A model generated the notes under the pieces. The model saw nothing but the letters and a program-made list of their open reading frames with translations. It was not told the origin of the DNA and ran no database searches. The translations under genes were made by a program, and so were the position numbers. 64,000 bases of DNA from Burkholderia sp. Ax-1719 (lineage in GTDB: Bacteria; Pseudomonadota; Gammaproteobacteria; Burkholderiales; Burkholderiaceae). Below are positions 52,281-60,566 of this stretch, in pieces. Within the stretch, counting starts at the first letter, position 1; each line of letters starts with the position of its first letter. Location of the stretch: positions 159,236 through 223,235 of the forward strand of contig NZ_VWWJ01000011.1 of the NCBI RefSeq assembly GCF_011753055.1, written 5' to 3'.

Positions 52281-52925
52281 TTAAAGTTCTGGCGGCGGCG
52301 TTTTCGGCCTGAATTCGCACAGCGGCTCGATCACGCAATGCCAGCATTCCGGCTTGCGCGCCTTGCAGACGTAGCGCCCGTGCAGGATCAGCCAGTGGTG
52401 CGCGTCCTGCAGGAATTCCTTCGGCGTGAATTTTTCCAGCGCGATTTCGACGGCCTTCACGTCCTTGCCCGGCGCGAGTCCCGTACGGTTGGCGACGCGA
52501 AAAATGTGCGTATCCACGGCGATGGTCGGGTGCCCGAAAGCCGTATTGAGCACCACGTTGGCCGTCTTGCGGCCCACGCCCGGCAGGCCTTCGAGCGCCT
52601 CGCGCGTCTGCGGGACTTCGCTGCCGTACTGCTCGACGAGAATCCGGCAGGTGGCGATCACGTTCTTCGCCTTGGTGCGATACAGGCCGATGGTCTTGAT
52701 GTAATCGGCTACGCCTTCCTCGCCCAGCGCAAGCACGGTTTCCGGCGTGTTCGCGACGGGAAACATCCGGCGCATGGCCTTGTTCACCGAGACATCGGTG
52801 GCCTGCGCGGACAGCAGCACGGCGATCAGGAGTTCGAACGGCGTCGAAAACTCCAGCTCGGTCGTCGGGTTCGGATTGAGGCTTTGCAGCGTTTCGTAGA
52901 TGGCGCGGCGCTTGGTGGCGTTCAT
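52281..52925 (-). CDS. nth: Endonuclease III
   Basis: A bifunctional DNA glycosylase/AP lyase for oxidised pyrimidines. 214 residues. The helix-hairpin-helix with catalytic Lys is LEGLPGVGRKTANVVLN (about 108-124), the catalytic Asp is in VDTHIFRVANR, and the [4Fe-4S] cluster is held by C-x6-C-x2-C-x5-C (CKARKPECWHCVIEPLC) at the C-terminus. Full length. The start follows the rsxB-like stop by 35 bases on the same strand, so they are probably co-transcribed. Confidence 0.97.
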   Translation of the reverse strand: MNATKRRAIYETLQSLNPNPTTELEFSTPFELLIAVLLSAQATDVSVNKAMRRMFPVANTPETVLALGEEGVADYIKTIGLYRTKAKNVIATCRILVEQYGSEVPQTREALEGLPGVGRKTANVVLNTAFGHPTIAVDTHIFRVANRTGLAPGKDVKAVEIALEKFTPKEFLQDAHHWLILHGRYVCKARKPECWHCVIEPLCEFRPKTPPPEL

Positions 52926-52960
52926 GGCTGCGTTTTTGGCTCGTAGGGGCCGTGGTGTTC

Positions 52961-53827
52961 TTATGCGGGCTTGTCGTTTTTGGGATCTTGACCGGCGTCG
53001 TCCGCTGCCTTGTCGTCGAGGCCCAGACGCTTGCGGCGGGCTTCGGCGGCGTCGATCTGCGCCTGCACATCGGCGCTCACGTGATCGGTGTTGCGTGGGC
53101 CTTCGCCGCGCGCGGCGAGTTCCGCCTTCTTCTGGCGCGCGCGTTCCAGCGCGGCCTGAATGATCGCTTTCTTCTTCGCTTCGGCGTCGTTGGCCGGGGC
53201 GGCGGGGGCTGCGGTGTCCGTAGCGGCCACGGGAGCCGACGTATCGGCGGCTGCGGGCGTTGCCGCGGGTGCGGTGGCTGCCGCGCGGCGTGCGGCGGCG
53301 CGCGCTTCGGCGGCGTCGCGCTCGGCGGCCAGACGCGCCTGATGGCGGTCGTGACGCAGGCGTGCCTCATCGGCCTGTTGCTGCGTCCAGGCGTCCCAGC
53401 CGGTCGCTTCGCCGGTCACGGGGATCATCGCGATGCAGTCCACCGGGCAGGGCGCCACGCACAGATCGCAGCCCGTGCAGAGGTCCTTGACGATGGTGTG
53501 CATCTGCTTGGGCGCGCCGACGATCGCATCGACCGGGCATGCCTGCATGCACAGCGTGCAGCCGATACACACCTGCTCGTCGATCAGGGCGACGGGGCGC
53601 GGGCGCTCGACGCCGTTGACGGGATTGATCGGAATGACGGGCTTGCCGAGCAGATGCGCGAGGCGCGCGACGCCTTCGGCGCCGCCCGGCGGGCACTGGT
53701 TATAGCTGGCGGCGCCATCGGCGACGGCTTCGGCGTAGGGCCGGCAGCCGTCGTAGCCGCACTTGGTGCATTGGGTCTGGGGCAGCAGATCTTCGATGCG
53801 ATCTGCGAGTGTTCTGGAATTGTTCAC
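52961..53827 (-). CDS. rsxB: RsxB/RnfB-like ferredoxin without membrane anchor
   Basis: 288 residues. Residues ~1-80 hold the Fe-S domain QCTKCGYDGCRPYAEAV...CPPGG. Two 4Fe-4S ferredoxin motifs follow: CIGCTLCMQACPVDAI and CTGCDLCVAPCPVDCI. From ~165 on the chain is Ala/Arg/Lys/Glu-rich, a long flexible or helical tail. The N-terminal membrane helix of standard RnfB is missing, and no other rnf/rsx gene is near. Translation starts at GTG (53825-53827). Neighbour nth carries an Fe-S cluster, so a redox link is possible. Its electron partner is unknown. Confidence 0.9.
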   Translation of the reverse strand: MNNSRTLADRIEDLLPQTQCTKCGYDGCRPYAEAVADGAASYNQCPPGGAEGVARLAHLLGKPVIPINPVNGVERPRPVALIDEQVCIGCTLCMQACPVDAIVGAPKQMHTIVKDLCTGCDLCVAPCPVDCIAMIPVTGEATGWDAWTQQQADEARLRHDRHQARLAAERDAAEARAAARRAAATAPAATPAAADTSAPVAATDTAAPAAPANDAEAKKKAIIQAALERARQKKAELAARGEGPRNTDHVSADVQAQIDAAEARRKRLGLDDKAADDAGQDPKNDKPA

Positions 53828-54374
53828 GGTCGCTATTTCTACGCTGCCCCGTCTACGCTGGCCCGCTGGGGTTCAGACGGGCGGCGGGGCAGTGGGGCAG
53901 TCACGCAAGGCGGGCGAAGCACAGGCGCGCGCAAGCCGGAGGCGTCACTTCGAACGCAGGGAGGTGCGTGCAAGACAGGGCTACGTCGGCACCTGTCGGA
54001 TCATCTGCGGGGGCTGCGCGCGTGCGGCGCCAAAGCCCGCATTATCGCCGATTTCCCGCATTGCCATCGGCAGGGCATGTGCCATAATCAAAGTGCTTAA
54101 TTCGAATGTCCCACCCGTCGAACGCCACGCCCACGCGGCGGGCCTCGCGCGCGGGACACGCGGATGGGGCATTGCCGGACGGCTTCAAACAGGCAGCGCC
54201 GCACGAGGGCTCGAGGCGGTCTGCGAAAAACGAAAACGAACGAAGATCGAAAACGAAGGGTGTCAGTCCATTAACCTGGCTCGCCCCGTGAATCGCTGCC
54301 GCCACATGGGTTTTTTGGAGAGACCCGGCAGTGCCCAGCGGGAACCCGCGCGCCTATCGAGCGATCCTGCCACC
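53828..54374. other. Divergent region rsxB / tetR
   Basis: 547 bases without a convincing gene; the open frame across it and a 61-codon frame at 54106 look random. It holds a plus-strand promoter candidate (54061-54088), and an AT-richer patch near 54230-54320. Confidence 0.35.
54061..54088 (+). promoter_or_regulatory. Promoter candidate upstream of tetR
   Basis: -35 TTGCCA (54061-54066), a 16-base spacer and -10 CATAAT (54083-54088). It lies about 290 bases before the TetR gene ATG, so a long leader or another transcript is implied. Confidence 0.35.
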
Positions 54375-55007
54375 ATGAATCAGCCGAAAATCAAAAGAGA
54401 TCCTGAAGGGACACGCCGTCGCATCCTGCTCGCCGCGGCCGAGGAATTCGCCAGCGGCGGCCTGTTCGGCGCTCGCGTCGACCAGATCGCGCGCCGCGCC
54501 GAGACCAACGAGCGCATGCTCTATTACTACTTCGGCAGCAAGGAGCAACTGTTCACCGCCGTGCTGGAGCACGCCTTTGGCGCGCTCAACGAGGCCGAAC
54601 GCGCGCTCGATCTCGCGGGCCTTGCGCCCGTCGAGGCCATCACGCGGCTTGCGCATTTCGTCTGGGATTACTATCGCGACCATCCCGAACTGCTGCGGCT
54701 CGTCAACAACGAGAACCTGCACGAAGCGCGCTACATGCTCAAGTCCACGCGCATCCACGAGATGGTGTCGCCGATCGTCGCCACGCTGGGCAGCATCCTG
54801 TCGCGCGGCGAAGCGGCGGGCCTGTTCCGCTCGAATATCGACCCGCTGCGTCTCTATGTGACGCTTTCGGGCATGGGCTATTACATCGTGTCGAACCGCT
54901 ATACGCTCAACGCCACGCTGGGCCGCGACTTCAGCACGCCCAGCGAGCGCCAGGAAATCATCCAGCTCAACACCGATATGCTGCTCGCGTTTCTGCTGCG
55001 CAAATAA
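54375..55007 (+). CDS. TetR/AcrR-family regulator
   Basis: 210 residues. The N-terminal helix-turn-helix (about 12-60: RRRILLAAAEEFASGGLFGARVD, RRAETNERMLYYYFGSKEQLF) is followed by an all-helical ligand-binding domain with the TetR_C-like segment RDHPELLRLVNNENLHEARYM. The start MNQPKIKRDPEGTRRRI at 54375 fits; a much longer open frame upstream is not protein-like. No divergent transporter gene suggests its target. Ligand unknown. Confidence 0.92.
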   Translation: MNQPKIKRDPEGTRRRILLAAAEEFASGGLFGARVDQIARRAETNERMLYYYFGSKEQLFTAVLEHAFGALNEAERALDLAGLAPVEAITRLAHFVWDYYRDHPELLRLVNNENLHEARYMLKSTRIHEMVSPIVATLGSILSRGEAAGLFRSNIDPLRLYVTLSGMGYYIVSNRYTLNATLGRDFSTPSERQEIIQLNTDMLLAFLLRK

Positions 55008-55033
55008 GTAAGACTGCTAACGGGAACGGCTCA

Positions 55034-55074
55034 GAAAAAAACGCCGCGCACTCATCGACATGAGGCGCGGCGTT
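55034..55074 (-). terminator. Terminator after phaZ (minus strand)
   Basis: AACGCCGCGC (55040-55049) and GCGCGGCGTT (55065-55074) with an inner CTCAT-CGAC-ATGAG stem; on the minus strand a T run (55034-55040) follows. It may also slow plus-strand transcripts from tetR. Confidence 0.8.
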
Positions 55075-55122
55075 TGTGTATCCAGCAAGCGGTGTACGCG
55101 GGCCACAGCAGACCCGCAAGGC

Positions 55123-56403
55123 TTACACGACAGCGCTTTCCTTCGCCGGCTGTTTGGCGTGCGGCTGATGCTGACGGATAAAGTCGCGCAGTTGCGGATA
55201 GATGATGGTGCGCCAGCGGCGGCCCGAGAAAATGCCGTAGTGGCCGCATTTTTCCGCGGTCAGATGGTGCTTGTCTTTTTCCGGAATACCCGAGCACAGG
55301 TCATGCGCGGCGCGCGTCTGTCCGGAGCCCGAAATATCGTCGAGTTCGCCTTCGATCGTGAAGAGCGCCGTGTCGCGGATATCCTGCGGTCGCACGCGTT
55401 CGCCCGCGACATCCCAGGTGCCTTCGGCGAGGCTGAATTCCTGGAACACCGTGCGGATCGTCTCAAGGTAATACTCGGCGGCCATGTCGAGCACCGCGTT
55501 GTATTCGTCGTAGAACTGGCGATGTGCTTCGGCATCCTCTTCGTCGCCGCGCAGCAGGCTCTTGTAGAAGTCCCAGTGCGCCGTGGTATGGCGGCCCGGG
55601 TTCATGGCGACAAAGCCCGCGTGCTGCAGGAAGCCCGGATAGACCTGACGGCCTTCACCCGGATAGTTCGCCGGCACCGGATGGATCACGTTGTTCGCAA
55701 ACCATTCCAGCGAGTGTTCGGTGGCGAGCGAGTTGACGGCGGTGGGGCTGCGGCGCGCGTCGATCGGGCCGCCCATCATCGTCATGGTGAGCGGGGTGGG
55801 TTCGCCGCGGCTCGCCATCAGCGAAATGGCCGCGAGCACCGGCACCGTCGGCTGGCACACCGACAGCACGTGCAGATTCTTCGCGCCGATATGGCGGATG
55901 AATTCCTGGATGTACGCAACGTAGTCGTCCAGATGGAACGCGCCGTCGTCGAGCGGCACCATGCGCGCGTCGATCCAGTCGGTGATATAGACCTTGTGGT
56001 CCTGCAGCAGCGTGCGCACCGTGTCGCGCAGCAGCGTCGAATGGTGGCCGGACAGCGGCGCGCACACCAGCACCGAAGGCTCGTCCTTGAGCGCGGTCAC
56101 GGCGGCGGGATCGTCCGCGTAGCGCTTGAAGCGCAGCAGGCGGCAGAACGGCTTTTCGACGATCGTCTGTTCGACGATCGGGATGTGGTGGCCATCCTTT
56201 TCGATCTGCTTGATGTTGAATTCGGGCTTTTCGTAGTCCTTGCCGAGTCGGTAGAGCAGTTCGTAGCCGGCGGCCAGACGCGAGGCGCCCGGTACGAGCG
56301 AAAACGGGCTCGACGGATTGGTGAACGACTTGGAAGCAGCCTCGGCCCACGCGGTAAGTGGGCTAAGCAATGCGCGCTGGTATTCGCGGATTTGGTAGAG
56401 CAT
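55123..56403 (-). CDS. phaZ: Intracellular polyhydroxyalkanoate depolymerase
   Basis: Breaks down stored polyhydroxybutyrate granules. 426 residues, matching PhaZ1 of Cupriavidus. The nucleophile is a Cys in the lipase-box-like LSVCQPTVPVLA (about residue 183); GELDDISGSGQTRAAHDLC carries the Asp and EKCGHYGIFSGRRWR the catalytic His. No signal peptide, so it acts in the cytoplasm. The start MLYQIREYQRALLSPLTAW at 56403 fits the family; the longer frame is rejected. No pha synthesis genes are in the window. Confidence 0.94.
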   Translation of the reverse strand: MLYQIREYQRALLSPLTAWAEAASKSFTNPSSPFSLVPGASRLAAGYELLYRLGKDYEKPEFNIKQIEKDGHHIPIVEQTIVEKPFCRLLRFKRYADDPAAVTALKDEPSVLVCAPLSGHHSTLLRDTVRTLLQDHKVYITDWIDARMVPLDDGAFHLDDYVAYIQEFIRHIGAKNLHVLSVCQPTVPVLAAISLMASRGEPTPLTMTMMGGPIDARRSPTAVNSLATEHSLEWFANNVIHPVPANYPGEGRQVYPGFLQHAGFVAMNPGRHTTAHWDFYKSLLRGDEEDAEAHRQFYDEYNAVLDMAAEYYLETIRTVFQEFSLAEGTWDVAGERVRPQDIRDTALFTIEGELDDISGSGQTRAAHDLCSGIPEKDKHHLTAEKCGHYGIFSGRRWRTIIYPQLRDFIRQHQPHAKQPAKESAVV

Positions 56404-56770
56404 GGATGCTCCAGCATCAGGGCCGGATCGAATCCTGGTCGCGCGGGCAAGGCGCGGCGAGGAGACGGCCCGCATGTTGATCGGTCAGGCCTTGAATCAG
56501 GCTTTTAGTCATACTGCATGACAAGCTATATATCGGCTGCGCATCGCGCCGCTTGAGCGAAAAACACTGGCGGCGCGCCGCGGTCGCACCTGCCGAACCA
56601 CCTGACAGGCCCACGACCGGCGGACCATCCTATCGGACCCCAGAACGTTGTGCAACGCAGCAAGTCAAGTTTAGCGCACCTCCTACAAACGTGTCGGCGG
56701 ATGCTTAGGTTGACCGTGCAATCAACGCTGCGGCGAACTCCTTCGCGATCCTGACTTCGCGCAATCCTCA
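56404..56770. other. Upstream region of phaZ
   Basis: No gene seen. A dyad AGTCAT-ACTGC-ATGAC-type element (GTCAT 56507-56511, ATGAC 56517-56521) with AT-rich TATATA (56527-56532) lies about 105 bases before phaZ. A TGC-rich stretch at 56648-56667 is also present. Either may control phaZ. Confidence 0.35.
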
Positions 56771-58633
56771 CTATGACGCGGCGGCCTCGAAATCGGCTTC
56801 CATCGGCGGCACACCTTCCGGATGGCCGGTTTCGCTGGCCATTTCCTGCTCGTGGCGCATCAGGTTTAAACCCGTGTGAACCAGCGCAACGTGCGAGAAG
56901 GCCTGTGGGAAATTTCCCACAAGACGGCCTTCGATCGGATCGTATTCCTCGGCCAGCAAGCCGACGTCGTTGGCGAGCGCCAGCAGGCGTTCGTACATCG
57001 CGCGTGCATCGTCCATGCGGCCCTGGAGCGCGAGGTTATCGACCATCCAGAAGCTGCACGCGAGGAACGTGCCTTCGCCGGGCGGCAGGCCGTCGTTGAA
57101 TTCGGTGGTGCGGTAGCGCATCACAAAACCTTCACACATCAGATCGCGCTCGATGGCCGCGACGGTGCCCGCGATGCGCGGGTCGTCGGCGGGCAGGAAG
57201 CCTACCAGCGGCATGAGCAGCAGGCTGGCGTCGAGGTCGGTGCCGTCGTAGATCTGCGTGAAGGAATTCAGCTCTTTGTTAAAGCTGCGCTCACAGATCT
57301 GCGCGTGGATGGTTTCGCGCATCTCGCGCCAGTGGTCGAGCGGGCCGGGCAGATCGAACTTTTCAGCCGAGCGCACGCAACGGTCGAACGCGACCCACGC
57401 CATCACCTTCGAGAAGGTGAAATGCTGACGGCCGCCGCGCGTTTCCCAGATGCCTTCGTCCGGCTCGGTCCAGATCGTTTCGAGGTGTTCGAGCATCGCG
57501 CACTGGATCGACCACGCGGTGTCGTCGGCTTGCAGGCCGCCCACGCGCGCGAGGTGCAGTGCGTTCATCACTTCGCCATAGACGTCGAGCTGCAATTGCC
57601 CGACCGCGTTGTTGCCCACGCGCACGGGCCTGGAGTTCTCGTAGCCGGGCAGCCAGTCAAGCTCGATTTCGGGCAGGCGACGCTCGCCCGCGATGCCGTA
57701 CATGATCTGCAATTGCGAGGGCGAGCCCGCCATCACGCGGCCCAGCCAGGCGCGCCAGGCGCGCGCTTCGTCGTAGTAGCCGCCGCGCATCATGGCGAGC
57801 AGGGTGATGGTGGCGTCGCGCAGCCAGCAATAGCGGTAGTCCCAGTTGCGCGTGCCGCCCAGTTGCTCGGGCAGCGAGGTGGTGGGCGCGGCAACGATGC
57901 CGCCCGTGGGTTCGTAGGCCAGCGCCTTGAGCGTGATGAGCGAGCGGCGGATCGGCGCGGCCCAGCGGCCTTCGACGGTGCCGCGCGCGGCCCATTCTTC
58001 CCAGAAGTTTTCGGTGCGTGCGAGCGCGGTGAACGGATCGCGCGGCGGCGGCAGGCGCAGATGCGAGGCCGCATAGGCCATCGAAAAGGGCACACGCTCG
58101 CCTTCCTTGACGTCGAATTGCGCGACCGTGCGCATGTTCTCGCCTTCCAGATCGACCGGCGTGCGCAGCACGATGGTGTCCGGGCCGACGGTCGCCTTGA
58201 TGCCGCTCTCGTAGCTCAGGCGGCTCACCCACGGCACGGAAAAGCCATAGTCGAAGCGCAGCACCAGATCGCACTGCATGCGCACCGTGCCGCGGCGGCC
58301 CACCACGATACGCACGAGTTCGGTCCAGCCATTGCCGGGCGGCATGAAGTCGATCAGCGTGACCGCGCCTTCGGGCGTTTCGAAATCCGTTTCGAGGATC
58401 AGCGTCTCGCCGCGATAACGGCGCTTCGTGGTGATTCTGGCGGGCGTGCCGTCGGCGGCGGGCGCGGGGGCGATCTGCCAGCGGCCGTTTTTCTCGTCGC
58501 CGAGCAGCGCCGCGAAGCAGGCGCCGGAGTCGAAACGCGGCCAGCAGAGCCAGTCGATGGAACCTTCGCGGGACACGAGCGCGGCCGTGTGGCCATCGCC
58601 GATCAATGCATAGTCTTCGATGAGTGCGGGCAT
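56771..58633 (-). CDS. Glycoside hydrolase family 15 protein (glucoamylase/trehalase-like)
   Basis: 620 residues. N-terminal super-sandwich domain (about 1-220: IEDYALIGDGHTAALVSREGSIDWLCWPRFDS) and an (alpha/alpha)6 barrel. Signature RNWDYRYCWLRDATITLLAM; probable catalytic Glu residues in TEPDEGIWETRGG and LLAEEYDPIEG. Bacterial members of this form include trehalases and glucan hydrolases; a trehalase would pair with otsA but this is inference. No signal peptide, so cytoplasmic. The ATG at 58633 fits the family; the longer frame is rejected. Confidence 0.9.
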   Translation of the reverse strand: MPALIEDYALIGDGHTAALVSREGSIDWLCWPRFDSGACFAALLGDEKNGRWQIAPAPAADGTPARITTKRRYRGETLILETDFETPEGAVTLIDFMPPGNGWTELVRIVVGRRGTVRMQCDLVLRFDYGFSVPWVSRLSYESGIKATVGPDTIVLRTPVDLEGENMRTVAQFDVKEGERVPFSMAYAASHLRLPPPRDPFTALARTENFWEEWAARGTVEGRWAAPIRRSLITLKALAYEPTGGIVAAPTTSLPEQLGGTRNWDYRYCWLRDATITLLAMMRGGYYDEARAWRAWLGRVMAGSPSQLQIMYGIAGERRLPEIELDWLPGYENSRPVRVGNNAVGQLQLDVYGEVMNALHLARVGGLQADDTAWSIQCAMLEHLETIWTEPDEGIWETRGGRQHFTFSKVMAWVAFDRCVRSAEKFDLPGPLDHWREMRETIHAQICERSFNKELNSFTQIYDGTDLDASLLLMPLVGFLPADDPRIAGTVAAIERDLMCEGFVMRYRTTEFNDGLPPGEGTFLACSFWMVDNLALQGRMDDARAMYERLLALANDVGLLAEEYDPIEGRLVGNFPQAFSHVALVHTGLNLMRHEQEMASETGHPEGVPPMEADFEAAAS

Positions 58634-58866
58634 GGTAAGCGGATTGACAGCTTCTTGTTGCGGTAGATGAGTCGATCGACAGCGTCGACGTACGGCGACA
58701 GCGCATGCACGCACAAGAGTAGTGGCTGCGGGGCCGAACGCGCAACGCGTTTTGCGGCGCACGGCTCGCCGGCGCACGCAAAATTGTGCTGTGGGAGCTT
58801 TCGCGGCGCGCCGCTCAGGGCGCGCAGAGGCGATTCACGTCGGATGAATGGCGACGCACGAGGTGC

Positions 58867-59016
58867 TCAAAAATGCCCGCCGGTGCCAAACAGGCCAATG
58901 AGGCCGATGATGATGAGATAGAGCGCAACGATGTAGTTGAGCAGGCGCGGCACAACCAGAATCAGAATGCCGGCGATGAGCGCGACGAGCGGGCCGATGG
59001 CGACATGGATATTCAT
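58867..59016 (-). CDS. DUF3096 small membrane protein
   Basis: 49 residues with two hydrophobic helices back to back (HVAIGPLVALIAGILILVV, LNYIVALYLIIIGLIGLFG), the DUF3096 pattern. AAGGAG precedes the ATG at 59016. These tiny inner-membrane proteins are widespread and uncharacterised. It is divergent from the lactonase gene. Confidence 0.88.
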   Translation of the reverse strand: MNIHVAIGPLVALIAGILILVVPRLLNYIVALYLIIIGLIGLFGTGGHF

Positions 59017-59197
59017 CTTCACTCCTTGGTGGGCGAGGTCGCGCGCTGCGCGCCGGGAGGGCGATAGCGCGCAACCTCTCGTATACTGGCCTTCCAACCC
59101 TCATAAGATCCGGCTCGCGCAAACCGCGTTGCACAAGGCTTGCGCGCCGCCGGTCAGCTCCAGATTCGACAGTTCGACAAGAAGAAAGGAGGTCGAC

Positions 59198-60460
59198 ATG
59201 TTTCAAGGCCATGCAGCCGCAATCGCCGTGCCCATGCAAGCGCGCAAGCGCGGGCTCATTCATCAGATCATCAAGGGTATTGCCGTCATGGCCACAGCCG
59301 CCGCATCCGTTGCCGCTCCCCAGGCGTTCGCGCAATCCGGCGCGGGTGCAGCCACTGCCGCCAACGGCGTCTACGATCTGATCGTCGGCACCTATACGGG
59401 CGGCAAGAGCGAAGGCCTTTATGTCTACCGCTTCGACTCGAAGACGGGCGACGCGCAGCAGGTGAGCGTCGCAAAAACGGTGAACCCGTCGTATCTCGTC
59501 GTGAGTCACGACAAGCGCTTCGTCTACGCCGTGAACGAACTGCCCGGCGACAATGGCCCGGCCACCACGCGCGGCGACGTGAGCGCCTTCGGTTTCGACG
59601 CCGCGAGCGGTCAGCTTACGTTCCTCGACAAGGTCTCGGCGCAAGGCAACGATCCGTGCTACCTGAGCCTGTCGCCGGACGGCAAGTATCTGTTCGTCGC
59701 CAACTACTCGGTGGCGGCCGATCCGGGCGGCAGCTTCGCGGTCCTGCCGATCGAACAGGACGGCAAGCTCGGCCAGTCGGTGCTGACCGTGCATCACGAA
59801 GGCGGCGGCCCGGTCAAGGGTCGCCAGGACAACGCGCACGTGCATTCGACGGTGTTCTCGCCGGATGGCCGTTATCTCTTCACGCAGGATCTGGGCACGG
59901 ACAAGCTCTGGACTTACCGCTACACGCCGGACGGCACGCGCGGTCTGGTGAGCCCGGCCGAGTGGCGCTACACCGACGTGAAGGCCGGCACCGGCCCGCG
60001 TCACCTCGTGTTCGGCAACGACGGCCGCCATGCGTATCTGACGAGCGAACTCGCGGGCACTGTGAGCGTGTTCAACTACGACGACGGCCACCTCAAGCTC
60101 GAACAGGTCGAGAAGCTGGCGGAGCCGGACTTCAAGGGCGCGGTGGGCGCAGCGGCGCTGCATCTCTCGCCGGACGGCAAGTTCCTGTATGTCTCGAACC
60201 GTGGCGACGCCAACGACATTTCGATCTTCTCGGTCGATCAGACGAGCGGCAAGCTCAAGCGCGTGGGCCGTCAGGCGAGCCTCGGCAAGTCGCCGCGCGA
60301 GTTCGCCATCGACCCGACGGGCCAATGGCTGATCGTCGGCAACCAGAACAGCGATACGGTGTATGTGTTCCGCCGCGATCAGGAAACCGGTCTGCTCGAA
60401 GCGAATCCGAAGAAGATCGACATCGGTTCGCCGGTCGATTTCAAGTTCGTGACGCCTTGA
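59198..60460 (+). CDS. Exported beta-propeller lactonase (6-phosphogluconolactonase-like)
   Basis: 420 residues. A long signal sequence (basic region to about 30, core VMATAAASVAA, AFA cut near 46) precedes a seven-bladed lactonase propeller with repeated SPDGKYLFVAN / SPDGRYLFTQD / SPDGKFLYVSNRGD units. E. coli YbhE, the cytoplasmic Pgl, lacks a signal, so this version acts in the periplasm on an unknown lactone. A near-perfect AAGGAGG lies 5 bases before the ATG at 59198. A strong terminator follows, shared with ftsK. Confidence 0.9.
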   Translation: MFQGHAAAIAVPMQARKRGLIHQIIKGIAVMATAAASVAAPQAFAQSGAGAATAANGVYDLIVGTYTGGKSEGLYVYRFDSKTGDAQQVSVAKTVNPSYLVVSHDKRFVYAVNELPGDNGPATTRGDVSAFGFDAASGQLTFLDKVSAQGNDPCYLSLSPDGKYLFVANYSVAADPGGSFAVLPIEQDGKLGQSVLTVHHEGGGPVKGRQDNAHVHSTVFSPDGRYLFTQDLGTDKLWTYRYTPDGTRGLVSPAEWRYTDVKAGTGPRHLVFGNDGRHAYLTSELAGTVSVFNYDDGHLKLEQVEKLAEPDFKGAVGAAALHLSPDGKFLYVSNRGDANDISIFSVDQTSGKLKRVGRQASLGKSPREFAIDPTGQWLIVGNQNSDTVYVFRRDQETGLLEANPKKIDIGSPVDFKFVTP

Positions 60461-60500
60461 GGCGGTAACGCCGTCGCGCCGTTAATTTCGGACGGACGAT

Positions 60501-60539
60501 AAAAAACGCCGCGTGGATTGAAGTCCACGCGGCGTTTTT
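60501..60539. terminator. Bidirectional terminator between lactonase and ftsK
   Basis: A 16-bp perfect stem, AAAAACGCCGCGTGGA (60502-60517) and TCCACGCGGCGTTTTT (60524-60539), around TTGAAG, with A and T runs on both sides. Confidence 0.9.
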
Positions 60540-60566
60540 GTTTGCGGCTTCAGCAAATCTTGAAGC

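Noticed and set aside
54106..54291. 61-codon frame after the promoter candidate at 54061
   Set aside because: Ser/Arg/Lys/Pro-rich without structure or ribosome-binding site; not enough support.
53763..54374. N-terminal extension of the TetR regulator
   Set aside because: The frame is open, but the translation is random-looking and lacks similarity; the HTH begins right after the ATG at 54375.
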